Below are positions 44,991-53,854 of a stretch of 64,000 nt of DNA, piece after piece. The DNA comes from Gammaproteobacteria bacterium 45_16_T64 (lineage in GTDB: Bacteria; Pseudomonadota; Gammaproteobacteria; Pseudomonadales; Ketobacteraceae). How positions within the stretch are numbered: the first letter of the stretch is position 1; each line of letters opens with the position of its first letter. The notes under the pieces are model-generated. The model was given only the letters and a program-made list of their open reading frames with translations, searched no databases and was not told the DNA's origin. The translations under genes and the position numbers were made by a program. The stretch covers positions 1 through 64,000 of the forward strand of contig MABD01000052.1 of the NCBI GenBank assembly GCA_002162955.1. The letters are read 5' to 3'.

Positions 44991-45383
44991 ATGTCTACGC
45001 AGAGTAATACGTTATCTAAAGTAATTTCAAAAGTACTTATTTTTCTTGGTGTGGTGTTGGTAGGCACCTATGTGGTGTACCTGCCGATGCCTAGTTTGTT
45101 TCAAGCAGATGCGTTTGCGAACCTCAGCATTGTGCTATATGGATTGGCAAGTGCTGGTTCGGCATTTGTCGCCTGGGGAATGATTATGGGTAGTATGAAC
45201 GGAGATTCTGTCACTCGAGCGCAAGTGCTGACAGCATCGGCGGCTGGTTTCGCGTTGTTAGCGTTCATGCGTTTAGTGACAGCGGTATTTCCCCCTGAAG
45301 TATTTCAAGCCATGATTTTTCTACCGGCCGGTGAGTTTGTTGCGTTTAGTGTGATTGCAATGATATTGCTTAAGTCTAGATAG
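44991..45383 (+). CDS. Small four-helix membrane protein
   Basis: I do not recognise the family with confidence. From ATG 44991 the 130-residue protein has about four hydrophobic segments (near 16-34, 44-64, 76-94 and 106-126) and little else; the layout recalls DUF4345-like proteins. A longer frame to 44919 would translate through the kshA terminator; GGAGAG before ATG 44991 decides the start. It is 14 bases before the HSDL2-like gene and likely co-transcribed. A role in lipid or steroid uptake is possible by context only. Confidence 0.7.
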   Translation: MSTQSNTLSKVISKVLIFLGVVLVGTYVVYLPMPSLFQADAFANLSIVLYGLASAGSAFVAWGMIMGSMNGDSVTRAQVLTASAAGFALLAFMRLVTAVFPPEVFQAMIFLPAGEFVAFSVIAMILLKSR

Positions 45384-45397
45384 AAAACGCTAAATAA

Positions 45398-46306
45398 ATG
45401 GTAATTAATATGAGTAGTAAAACGAATAAATCATTGCAAGATAAAACGGTCTTTCTAACGGGAGGATCTCGAGGTATTGGTCAAGCGATCGCAAAACGCT
45501 TGGCTGAAGCCGGTGCTAACATTGTTATCTGTTCTAAATCATCAGATCCACATCCAACGTTGCCGGGTACCATTCATGAGACGGCCAAGATTGTTCAGGA
45601 TGCCGGTGGTAAGGCGCTTCCAATTGTTGTAGACGTAAGGGATGACGAAAATATTCAGTCAGCGGTAGCGCAGGCGGTTAACGAGTTTGGCGGCATTGAT
45701 ATTTGCATTAATAATGCGGGGGCATTTTGGATGCAGCCGACCGCGGAGACGAGCACAAAGCGCCATGACTTGCTGTTTAGCATTAACGAAAGGGCCACTT
45801 TTCTGGTGACCAAGGCGTGTCATCCTTACTTGAAAAAATCCGATAATGGCCATGTGTTAAACCTATCACCACCGCTTGATCTAAAGCCCGTGTGGTTTCA
45901 ACATACGTCCCCCTATTCTGTGTCCAAATATGCCATGAGTCTTTATGCATTAGGTTGGTCGAAAGAGTTTGCGGAAGATGGTATTGCAGTGAATACCTTA
46001 TGGCCCAGAGTAGGCGTAGAAACCCCCGCAGCGATTGTTCACGGTGGTGACGATTTACGCAGCGAGTTCCGCAAGCCCAGTATTATGGCTGATGCGGCAT
46101 TTGCTATTGTGTCTAAGGACGCATCAACCTTTACCGGAAATTTCTGTATTGACGATAGCCTGCTGGCGGATGAGGGTGTGACGGATTTTGAGCAATATAG
46201 TGTAGTTCCAGGCTCCAAATTAGTCCCGGATTACTATATTCCTGATGACGTGCCAGCGCCCCCTGGCGTTAAGCTAAGTAAGTTCAGATTATACGACATC
46301 GATTAG
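45398..46306 (+). CDS. HSDL2-like short-chain dehydrogenase
   Basis: The 302-residue SDR matches the hydroxysteroid-dehydrogenase-like 2 (HSDL2) pattern along its length: FLTGGSRGIGQAIAKRLAE, SSDPHPTLPGTIHETA, VVDVRDDENIQSAVAQA, NLSPPLDLKPVWFQ, active-site YSVSK and TFTGNFCIDDSLLADEGV. HSDL2 proteins are linked to lipid and fatty-acid metabolism; their substrate is unsettled. The SCP2 sterol-carrier domain of animal HSDL2 is absent. ATG 45398 or 45410 could be used. The location beside ksi/kshA supports a steroid or lipid substrate. Confidence 0.85.
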   Translation: MVINMSSKTNKSLQDKTVFLTGGSRGIGQAIAKRLAEAGANIVICSKSSDPHPTLPGTIHETAKIVQDAGGKALPIVVDVRDDENIQSAVAQAVNEFGGIDICINNAGAFWMQPTAETSTKRHDLLFSINERATFLVTKACHPYLKKSDNGHVLNLSPPLDLKPVWFQHTSPYSVSKYAMSLYALGWSKEFAEDGIAVNTLWPRVGVETPAAIVHGGDDLRSEFRKPSIMADAAFAIVSKDASTFTGNFCIDDSLLADEGVTDFEQYSVVPGSKLVPDYYIPDDVPAPPGVKLSKFRLYDID

Positions 46307-46421
46307 TGTTTCAGCGGTGGCAGAATAAGACGGAGATTGTGGCTGAATATGAGTTGGAGGGATTAAGGCTTAGCGAGTATTGTTGATGGTAACTTAACGA
46401 TCTATCGAAAGTGCCAAAAAC

Positions 46422-48086
46422 ATGAAAACAGTTCAGGAATACGATTATATTATAGTGGGGGGCGGCTCTTCTGGTTGTGTGGTTGCAGCACGATTAGCAG
46501 AGCAGCACGCCGGTAGTATTGTGTTGCTTGAAACCGGTGATGCCACCGACCGTAACCCCGAAACCATGCAGGCTGATGGTTTTACCGATGCTTTTGCGAA
46601 TGACAACGTCATGTGGGATCGGCTATCAGCACCCCAACAGGATTGTCGCAAGCGCTCCTTGTACTTGGGTTCGGGCACTGGCATGGGCGGCAGTGGGTCG
46701 GTGAATGGCATGGTCTATACCCGAGGTGACAAGCGGGACTATGATCAATGGCCTAGTGGTTGGAAATGGAAGGACATCGCGCCTTTTTTTACGGAAGTTG
46801 AAACGCGCCTAAAAGTAAAACCCCGCGCACCAACAGAATATACTGAGACCTGTATAGAGGCAGCGAAGAACGCTGGATTTCAGCAAAAAGACGGTTTGTT
46901 AGATGGTGACCTGTGTGGTTTTTTGGGTTACCAAACGATGAATTACGACGGTGACCAGCGTCGTAGCTCCTATATGTCTTTTGTCCGTGGGCAGTCGTTG
47001 GATAATCTGACTCAAATTACCAATGCACGGGCAACTCGCATTCTTTTTGAAAACAAAAAAGCTGTAGGTGTTGAGTATATCGAAAAAGGTATTCGCAGTA
47101 CGTTGCGGGCCCGTAAGGAAGTTATTTTGTGCGCGGGTGCATTGGAAACGCCGAAGCTATTGATGTTATCTGGGGTAGGGCCCAATGATCAGTTAGCAGA
47201 GTTTGGTATACCTGAAGTATTGCATGTGCCGAGCATTGGTCAGAACCTACAGGATCATCCCAATGTCTGTGTGTTTTACAAAGGGCGCAAAGGTTCTGAC
47301 TGTTTCTATCCGCAGTTATATGGTTTTCATCGCGTTAATGCTCAGTTGCCATTACCGGAAGATCAGGCGGATACGTGTTATGTGTTTTATTCTGCGGGGT
47401 CGTCTCTTAAAGCATCCCTTAAGCGTATGTTGCCCGCCGTGTTATTGCCGAAGTCGGTATTTTATAGCCCACGATTGCGCCGCTGGTTACGTAAGGCGGT
47501 AGATCTTGTGTATGGTATTACTCCAATTGCTAATATGTTAGCTACGATTTATGGCGTGGTGGTAATTCTAGGAAAACCGCAATCAAGAGGTGAGCTGCGA
47601 TTGGCGTCCGCCGACCCAGCGATACAAGCGCATATTGATCCGGCCTACTTTACCCATCCTGATGATATGGAAACGATGATTGCGGGTGTCGAAAAAGCTA
47701 AGCTTATTGCTCAGCAAGCATCGTTGCGGCGTTGGGGAAATACTGGATTAGTGACGGCTGCGCGCACCGAGAATAAAGTCAAAATTCAGCGCTGGATTGA
47801 AAGCGCGGTGATGACAACGTTCCATTACACTGGCACCTGCAAAATGGGTGAGGACGAACATTCTCCCGTTGATACTACACTGAAGCTTAAGGGGATTGAG
47901 GGGCTGCGTATAGCGGATGCCTCGGTGATTCCAGAAATTGCGGTGTCTGCACAAAACGCTCCGAGCATGATGATTGGTTACCGTGCTGCGGAATTTATTA
48001 TGGCGTCTTCCGGTGCAACAAGTGTTAACAAGAGAACCCCCAAAAAGGCCAAAAATAAACGTTCAGTAGAAGGAAAAGTCGCATGA
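46422..48086 (+). CDS. GMC-family FAD alcohol oxidoreductase
   Basis: The 554-residue flavoenzyme has the ADP-binding motif YIIVGGGSSGCVVAARLAE, GMGGSGSVNGMVYTRG, GALETPKLLMLSGVGP, and the GMC active-site pair: His in FHYTGTCKMG and Asn in SAQNAPSMMIG. It oxidises primary or secondary alcohols, passing electrons to oxygen or a quinone; AlkJ-type relatives oxidise alkanols at the membrane. A basic C-terminal tail follows. It overlaps the aldehyde dehydrogenase start by four bases, so product aldehyde is the probable next substrate. Cholesterol oxidase activity cannot be excluded. Confidence 0.87.
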   Translation: MKTVQEYDYIIVGGGSSGCVVAARLAEQHAGSIVLLETGDATDRNPETMQADGFTDAFANDNVMWDRLSAPQQDCRKRSLYLGSGTGMGGSGSVNGMVYTRGDKRDYDQWPSGWKWKDIAPFFTEVETRLKVKPRAPTEYTETCIEAAKNAGFQQKDGLLDGDLCGFLGYQTMNYDGDQRRSSYMSFVRGQSLDNLTQITNARATRILFENKKAVGVEYIEKGIRSTLRARKEVILCAGALETPKLLMLSGVGPNDQLAEFGIPEVLHVPSIGQNLQDHPNVCVFYKGRKGSDCFYPQLYGFHRVNAQLPLPEDQADTCYVFYSAGSSLKASLKRMLPAVLLPKSVFYSPRLRRWLRKAVDLVYGITPIANMLATIYGVVVILGKPQSRGELRLASADPAIQAHIDPAYFTHPDDMETMIAGVEKAKLIAQQASLRRWGNTGLVTAARTENKVKIQRWIESAVMTTFHYTGTCKMGEDEHSPVDTTLKLKGIEGLRIADASVIPEIAVSAQNAPSMMIGYRAAEFIMASSGATSVNKRTPKKAKNKRSVEGKVA

Positions 48087-49681
48087 ACACACAAGTCACC
48101 TCAATTCACGAAAGTGACCGATCTGAAATAGCCTGCGTTAATCCGGCAACGGGGGATGTGATGGGCAAGGTTCCGGTAACCAAGCCGGAAGATATGACGA
48201 CGGTTGTGGCGAGCGCTCGTGCGGCACAGAAGTCCTGGGGTAAGTCTACCTTTGTACAGCGTCGAGCTGTGCTGAATCATATTATGCAGCATGTGCTGGA
48301 TCATTCAGATGAATTATGCGACGCCATTGTGCAAGACTCAGGGAAAACCTATGACAATGCCATGTTGGGTGAAATCTTGCCGGTCTGTACCAAAATTAAA
48401 TGGTTAATCAAAAATGGGGAAAAGCATCTGAAGCCTGAGCGGGTATCCTCCGGTATGTTTATGCATAAGAAAGCCCGCATTGAATATGTGCCGCTGGGAG
48501 TGGTGGCATGTATTATTCCTTGGAACTATCCACTACAGAATATTATTAGCTCGCTAGTGGCACCGTTAATGGCGGGCAATTCGGTGATACTGAAAGCATC
48601 CGAAGCCGTCGCGTGGTCAGTTGAGCGTTTTCAACGTATTACTGATGAAGCACTGCAAAAAGAAGGGTTCGCGACGGATACGGTACAGGTCATCAATGGT
48701 TATGGTGAGACTGGAGCCGCTCTGGTGTCCTCGGGGGTGGATAAAATCCTATTTATTGGCTCGGTCGAAAATGGTCGGCGTATTATCCAGGGCAGCGCAG
48801 AACATTTAACGCCAGTGGTGATGGAGCTCGGCGGAAAAGATCCCTTTATCGTATGTGATGATGCAGATCTGGATAAAGCGGTGTATTCGGCATTGGGCGG
48901 AACCTTTATCAATTTGGGGCAAAACTGCATTGCTGCTGAGCGGGTTATTGTGCACCAGAATATTTACGATCGCTTTTTGAAGAGTCTAAAGCAAAAAGCA
49001 GGGGCGTTACGTCAAGGTGTGCCCGTCAAAGGTGGCAAGGTGGATGTGGGAGCGGTGACTACCTCGCAGCAGATCGCTATCATTGATCGATTGGTATCGG
49101 ATGCCATAGCGAAAGGTGCGGTTGCAGAAGTGGGTGGAAAGGTACCGTCTGCTAGCGGTGGTAACTTCTATCCGCCTACCATATTGACGGGTATTACGCC
49201 TGAAATGGATATCTATCAGCAAGAAATATTTGGCCCGGTGATGCTGGTAATGAAAGTCAAGAATGATGAAGAAGCCATCGCGGTCGCGAATTGCACAAAC
49301 TTCGGATTGCACTCGTCAATTATTACCAAGGATGCTGTGCGAGGGGAGTGCATCGCTGCTCAGCTAGAGTCCGGCGCTTCCTGTATTAATGACTTTGGTT
49401 TGTGCTATCTCAATCAGGATTTACCCTTTGGTGGAGTGAAGTACTCTGGGTATGGTCGGATGAATGGTCGAGAGGGGTTGCGGGCTTATACCAATCACAA
49501 AGCGGTATTATCCGATCGATTCCCCATTGAGATACCGCCGAAAATATTCCCAGTCGCTGCTAATGACTACGAGTCAGCTAAGAGTATGATTAACATGATG
49601 TTTTCAGATGGCGTCGGGCAAAAATGCAAGCACTTTGGGCGGCTATTATGGTTATCCATAAAAGGTAAGCTATTTTCGTAA
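48083..49681 (+). CDS. Aldehyde dehydrogenase
   Basis: The 532-residue enzyme has IPWNYPLQN with the oxyanion Asn, VVMELGGKDPF with the general-base Glu, NLGQNCIAAERV with catalytic Cys, and EIFGPVMLVMKV. It oxidises an aldehyde to a carboxylic acid with NAD(P)+. The C-terminus carries an extra 45 or so residues with an amphipathic tail (FGRLLWLSIKGKLF), as in membrane-associated fatty aldehyde dehydrogenases. It is coupled by an ATGA overlap to the GMC gene, forming an alcohol-to-acid pair, followed by the acyl-CoA synthetases elsewhere in the window. Confidence 0.9.
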   Translation: MNTQVTSIHESDRSEIACVNPATGDVMGKVPVTKPEDMTTVVASARAAQKSWGKSTFVQRRAVLNHIMQHVLDHSDELCDAIVQDSGKTYDNAMLGEILPVCTKIKWLIKNGEKHLKPERVSSGMFMHKKARIEYVPLGVVACIIPWNYPLQNIISSLVAPLMAGNSVILKASEAVAWSVERFQRITDEALQKEGFATDTVQVINGYGETGAALVSSGVDKILFIGSVENGRRIIQGSAEHLTPVVMELGGKDPFIVCDDADLDKAVYSALGGTFINLGQNCIAAERVIVHQNIYDRFLKSLKQKAGALRQGVPVKGGKVDVGAVTTSQQIAIIDRLVSDAIAKGAVAEVGGKVPSASGGNFYPPTILTGITPEMDIYQQEIFGPVMLVMKVKNDEEAIAVANCTNFGLHSSIITKDAVRGECIAAQLESGASCINDFGLCYLNQDLPFGGVKYSGYGRMNGREGLRAYTNHKAVLSDRFPIEIPPKIFPVAANDYESAKSMINMMFSDGVGQKCKHFGRLLWLSIKGKLFS

Positions 49682-49766
49682 GGGGGCGAGTAAGGCATTG
49701 CCTGAATAACCAAGCTGTATTACATTGAAGTAACATAATAATCTGCTATTTGGGCCCAGGTAAACC

Positions 49767-50819
49767 TTGTTAATACTTGATAATACACCCATTTTACCCG
49801 CTAACTACATGCGCATATTTCTCCAGGTTGCTGAGCAAATGGGGGCAAGCGTTAGTGAGTTATTAGAAGGTACTGGGATTGATGAACAGATCTTTATCAA
49901 TCCAGAGGTGTATATCACCTTTGGTCAATATAAGAAAATGAAGGCGCGGGCGTTGGAAGTCGTTAAAGACCCGTCATTCCATTTTAAATATGGCACCAGT
50001 ATTAACCTGACTGAGCACGGTAAATTGGGTCATGCGGCGTTTAGTAGTTTGACGTTCGAAGATGCGCTCAAGAAAGTGATCAAATATATCAAGATATTGA
50101 ATCGAATGTATCACCTCGATGCAGAGTTTCAAGGCGATATCGTACACCTTAAGCTCGATACAATTAATCCCGAGAAGCGCTTTTATGTGGTGGAAATAGA
50201 GCAGATCATGTCGGCGATGTACCATGCATTAAGTGTGTTGCCTCAGGATCATTCCAATATGTTGGAGGTGCGTTTTAATTATAGTGCGCCAAAATATCGT
50301 CATATATATCATGATTATTTTGGCGAGCGTTGTTACTTTGATTGCGAAGATAATGAAATAGTCTTTAACATTAAAGAGTTAAAACAGTTTTGGACCGCGG
50401 GCGATCAAATGATTGAACGTATCGCGAATAAAAATTGTGATGATGCCCTCCAGCAGTTAGATGATGTGGAAGGTCTGCCTGGTAAAATTAGAGACATCAT
50501 TATCAATAGCGAACGTGGTTTCCCCAATCAGGAAATGGTCGCTGAAGAGCTGAATATGCCATTACGGTCTATGGCTCGTTATCTCAAAAAGCAACATACC
50601 AGCTTCCAAGAAATTATGGATACGGTACGTGAAGAGCTAGCGATCCAATATTTGGAAACCACACAGTGGTGTATTGATGAAATAGCGGATCTTCTGGGTT
50701 ACAGTTCAGCCGCTAACTTTAGCCGCGCATTCAAGAAATGGACGGGGTTACGCCCTTCCGAATATCGAGCGAACCATCTGCCAGATTCAGTGGCAAAAAT
50801 AGACAGCCAAACTGGCTGA
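49767..50819 (+). CDS. AraC-family regulator (second copy)
   Basis: The 350-residue regulator has the same architecture as that at 9224: an arabinose-binding-type sensor (PANYMRIFLQVAEQMGAS, LTEHGKLGHAAFSS) and C-terminal AraC domain with VAEELNMPLRSMARYL and IADLLGYSSAANFSRAFKKW. It lies after the GMC-ALDH pair and before the sterol-desaturase-family gene, and probably controls one of these. The start is TTG 49767, preceded by an AGG element; no ATG fits the conserved N-terminus. An 11-bp palindrome AGGCATTGCCT lies at 49693-49703. Confidence 0.85.
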   Translation: MLILDNTPILPANYMRIFLQVAEQMGASVSELLEGTGIDEQIFINPEVYITFGQYKKMKARALEVVKDPSFHFKYGTSINLTEHGKLGHAAFSSLTFEDALKKVIKYIKILNRMYHLDAEFQGDIVHLKLDTINPEKRFYVVEIEQIMSAMYHALSVLPQDHSNMLEVRFNYSAPKYRHIYHDYFGERCYFDCEDNEIVFNIKELKQFWTAGDQMIERIANKNCDDALQQLDDVEGLPGKIRDIIINSERGFPNQEMVAEELNMPLRSMARYLKKQHTSFQEIMDTVREELAIQYLETTQWCIDEIADLLGYSSAANFSRAFKKWTGLRPSEYRANHLPDSVAKIDSQTG

Positions 50820-50912
50820 AATTGAGTTGGTTGTCCGGGTCTAAACTGGATATTGTTCTTATATACCCTGTCACATTCGAGTGTATAGGGTTTGAGAACA
50901 AAGGAACCGACC

Positions 50913-51599
50913 ATGATAAGTGATCTCTATATTAACCTGATGATAATACTCGCATTTGCGGGTGTGCTAATGGCCTTTTTAATGTGGGCTGTGCATTCAG
51001 AGCAGTACAAGCAATACCGCATTAGAACTCCCAAAACCTACCGTATTCCAAAGTCAAAAAAGTACAAGAATGTTGCATTGAATATGCTGCAATCTGTGAT
51101 TATTATTTTTGGTGTTCTCTATACGTTTCAAGATTTTCTGGTGTACGAAGACGGTACAAAAGAGGTGAGTGGTATCCTGGTGCTGGGAGAGGTGTTAGCC
51201 GCACTGTTGCTCTATGACTTTCTCTATTATTTTATGCATAGAGGATCGCATAATCCCAAGGTAATGAAGTTTGTGCACGGTACCCATCACTATGTTCGTT
51301 TCCCGACGGCATTGGAGAGTATTTATGTGCATCCCATTGAAGGGGCTGCGGGGTTGTTACTGTTGATGTTTAGCATTGGTGTGGTGGGTCCGGTAAGTGT
51401 GTTGTCGATGACGATTATTTTCTTTATTCATACAACGGTCAATATACTGGTACATTCAAATCTGGAATTACCACACCCAATATTTCGTTTATTTAACTTC
51501 TGGGCCCTAAAGCATGATATTCATCACGGCAAGCATCTGAATAAAAACTACGCGTCGATTGCGCCATTCTGGGATTTTCTATTTGATACCTATGGTTAA
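50913..51599 (+). CDS. Sterol desaturase/fatty acid hydroxylase family protein
   Basis: From ATG 50913 the 228-residue membrane protein has the histidine motifs of the fatty-acid-hydroxylase superfamily: HRGSH, HGTHH, HTTVNILVH and HDIHHGKH, between about four hydrophobic segments. This di-iron family includes C5-sterol desaturase, C4-methyl-sterol oxidase and carotenoid hydroxylases. It is followed by 3beta-HSD-like genes, reminiscent of the ERG25-ERG26 pair of sterol C4 demethylation. AAGGA before ATG 50913 favours it over 50892. The reaction here is open. Confidence 0.85.
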   Translation: MISDLYINLMIILAFAGVLMAFLMWAVHSEQYKQYRIRTPKTYRIPKSKKYKNVALNMLQSVIIIFGVLYTFQDFLVYEDGTKEVSGILVLGEVLAALLLYDFLYYFMHRGSHNPKVMKFVHGTHHYVRFPTALESIYVHPIEGAAGLLLLMFSIGVVGPVSVLSMTIIFFIHTTVNILVHSNLELPHPIFRLFNFWALKHDIHHGKHLNKNYASIAPFWDFLFDTYG

Positions 51600-51618
51600 T
51601 GGATACATGCAACGCAGT

Positions 51619-51640
51619 AATATACGAAAAAATATACGAA
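51619..51640. repeat. Tandem AATATACGAA repeat upstream of 3beta-HSD-like gene
   Basis: AATATACGAA occurs at 51619-51628 and 51631-51640, 12 bases apart, about 57 bases before ATG 51697. It may be a binding site; it may also be chance in AT-rich DNA. Confidence 0.45.
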
Positions 51641-51696
51641 GCAATAGACACAAAAATATTGGCGAATCGTGATTAGACAGAATAGAGGAACAAGCA

Positions 51697-52731
51697 ATGG
51701 CTAAGAAAAAGAAATTATTGGTAACCGGTGGGTGTGGATTTATTGGGAGCAATCTCGTAAATGGTTTTGTGGATCAGGGTTTTGACGTGTCGGTATTGGA
51801 TTTTGGCGGAAAGTCATTCCGCGATGACGTCAAATTCCACAATATCAATATCTGTGATAAACAAGCAGTGATTGATGTGTGTGCAGGTATGGACGTGATT
51901 ATTCATAATGCGTCATTAGTGCATACCAAAAATAACAAACAGGATATTGTGTGGGCAGTAAATTACGATGGAAGCCTCAATATTATCGAGGCCTGTAAGA
52001 TTCATAATATTCCTAAGTTGGTTTATATCAGTTCAGCGAGTGCTGTCTATGAAGGTGTTGATATTGAGAATGGCGACGAGACATTACCGTACTCGTCGAT
52101 ATCTCAGGCACCCTATGCAGACAGTAAAATAAAAGCAGAAAAAGATATTTTATCGTTCAGTGGCACTAACACAACCCATGCCTGCGCGATACGTCCACAT
52201 GTAGTATTTGGTCCAGGGGATAATCGTTTTATTCCTGCCATTATGACTAAAGCAGCACAAGGAAAATTAACACGGGCCATTGGCAATCGCGATAAATTAT
52301 CAGATTTTACCTACGTTTCAAATCTGGTCGATGCGGTTGTTGCTGCCGAAAATAAATTAGGTCCGAATTCTCCCGTTTCCGGTCAGGCCTATTTTGTAAC
52401 AAACGGTGAGCCCATGGCGTTCTTTGATTTTATTGAAAAATTCTTGATTAATGTAGGCTACCCACCCATAAAGGGCAAGGTGCCTTATTGGCTTGCCTAT
52501 GCCGCCGCAGCGGTTGTCGAAACCATTGATACCTTAAAAGGTGGCACGTTGAATTCGGAAGATGGATTGACCCGTTTTGCGGTTAGATATATGGTTACGC
52601 ATCATTACTACAGTATCGAAAAAGCGTATCAGGATTTTGGTTGGAAACCCGCTGTTTCCTTGGATGAAGGAATTCAACTCACGGTAGACGCTTTGAAGGG
52701 AGATACTGAAAAAACACGCCAGGCCGCCTAG
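51697..52731 (+). CDS. 3beta-HSD / sterol-4alpha-carboxylate dehydrogenase-like (NSDHL) protein
   Basis: The 344-residue extended SDR has the cofactor motif VTGGCGFIGSNLV, ISSASAVYEG, active-site YADSK, IRPHVVFGPGDNRFIP, and the C-terminal pattern YFVTNGEPMAFFDF, VPYWLAYAAAAV and MVTHHYYSIEKAYQDFGW, which runs parallel to NSDHL/ERG26, the sterol-4alpha-carboxylate 3-dehydrogenase. It oxidises 3beta-hydroxy to 3-keto groups in NAD(P)-dependent fashion. It is 97 bases after the sterol-desaturase-family gene and 33 bases before a second related dehydrogenase. Plain 3beta-hydroxysteroid oxidation in catabolism is equally possible. Confidence 0.87.
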   Translation: MAKKKKLLVTGGCGFIGSNLVNGFVDQGFDVSVLDFGGKSFRDDVKFHNINICDKQAVIDVCAGMDVIIHNASLVHTKNNKQDIVWAVNYDGSLNIIEACKIHNIPKLVYISSASAVYEGVDIENGDETLPYSSISQAPYADSKIKAEKDILSFSGTNTTHACAIRPHVVFGPGDNRFIPAIMTKAAQGKLTRAIGNRDKLSDFTYVSNLVDAVVAAENKLGPNSPVSGQAYFVTNGEPMAFFDFIEKFLINVGYPPIKGKVPYWLAYAAAAVVETIDTLKGGTLNSEDGLTRFAVRYMVTHHYYSIEKAYQDFGWKPAVSLDEGIQLTVDALKGDTEKTRQAA

Positions 52732-52764
52732 GTTTGGCTTACTGAGTTAGAAAGGAAAAGAACA

Positions 52765-53799
52765 ATGACTGATGCCACAAGCACCATAGAAAATGAAAGC
52801 GACAAGACAGTTGAGCGAAAAAAAGTCGCTTTTGTTACCGGGAGCACCGGGTTCTTGGGCCTACATATTGTTAAGCAACTCGCTGACGATGGGTGGGATG
52901 TGCTGGCATTGCGTCGTTGTACCTCAAGAACATCGGATCTTGATAAGCTAGCCGCGAGGCAAGTAGAAGGCGATGTGTTAAACAAAGAGTCTCTTGAGAT
53001 TGCAGTGCCTGATAACGTCGACGCCATTTTTCATGTGGCGGCAGATACCAGTATGTGGGAAAAGAAAAACGAATGGCAGAATAGAGTGAATATTGAGGGC
53101 GCAAGGAATGTGGTCGAGATTGCCCTCAAGAAAAATGCCGGACGTTTGATTCATACCTCATCAATTGGAGCATACGGCAAAACAGAGGGTGTGGAGATAT
53201 CAGAAGCGGTACCTTCTCGAGCAATGGAAAGTGGCATTAATTATTACAGGTCAAAATTTCTGGCAGAACAAGAGATTCATAAGGGTATCGCTAAAGGTTT
53301 GGATGCCGTCATTATGAATCCATGTCAAATTGTTGGGCCACTGGACTACAATTACACCCCGCTGATTTTTCAGAACCTCAAAAGTGGTGCGATGAAAGGT
53401 ATTCCTCAAGGCTCTAGTGTATTGGGCCATGTTCGGGATTATGCTAAAGCCCACGTGACGGCCTATGATAAAGGCCGTACCGGAGAAAACTATCTCTTAG
53501 GTGGAGTGCATGCCTCGTTTCAGGATGTGTTTAATACCGTGGGTGCTATTCTTCATGTGAAGACCCCTACAGCGCCATTACCGAAACCTTTGCTAAGCTT
53601 TGCAGCATTTGTGTTAGGAAAGATTTCGTTATTCACCAATAAAGAACCGTTGCTAACACCGGAAAAAGTGACGTTGATGAATGATAAAATGGTGGTGAGT
53701 TCGAAGAAAGCAGAAGATGAGCTAGGATTCACTACCTGCACGTTGCAAGAAATGTTTATGGATAGCTATCAGTGGATGCAGCGAGAACAGATTATCTAA
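52765..53799 (+). CDS. NAD-dependent epimerase/3beta-HSD-family dehydrogenase
   Basis: The 344-residue extended SDR has VTGSTGFLGLHIVKQLAD, VAADTSMW, IHTSSIGAYGK, active-site YYRSK, and MNPCQIVGPLDYNY. It resembles HpnA/dihydroflavonol-reductase-like proteins, with a 20-residue polar N-terminal extension. These oxidise or reduce secondary alcohols or ketones. It directly follows the NSDHL-like gene and is probably co-transcribed, suggesting successive or alternative hydroxyl oxidation of one substrate. A convergent terminator follows. Confidence 0.82.
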   Translation: MTDATSTIENESDKTVERKKVAFVTGSTGFLGLHIVKQLADDGWDVLALRRCTSRTSDLDKLAARQVEGDVLNKESLEIAVPDNVDAIFHVAADTSMWEKKNEWQNRVNIEGARNVVEIALKKNAGRLIHTSSIGAYGKTEGVEISEAVPSRAMESGINYYRSKFLAEQEIHKGIAKGLDAVIMNPCQIVGPLDYNYTPLIFQNLKSGAMKGIPQGSSVLGHVRDYAKAHVTAYDKGRTGENYLLGGVHASFQDVFNTVGAILHVKTPTAPLPKPLLSFAAFVLGKISLFTNKEPLLTPEKVTLMNDKMVVSSKKAEDELGFTTCTLQEMFMDSYQWMQREQII

Positions 53800-53823
53800 T
53801 CAACATGTGTCATTAGACGGAAC

Positions 53824-53854
53824 AAGGCGACCTTATCTAGGATATTGTCGCCTT
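53824..53854. terminator. Convergent terminator
   Basis: AAGGCGAC and GTCGCCTT form a perfect 8-bp stem, followed by TTCTTT on the plus strand. It overlaps the stop of the minus-strand SRPBCC gene. Confidence 0.75.

Noticed and set aside
50855-50899. Hairpin (ACCCT/AGGGT core) between AraC and sterol-desaturase-family genes
   Set aside because: Only short, interrupted arms pair; it lacks a T-run and overlaps the likely leader of the next gene, so I did not call a terminator.
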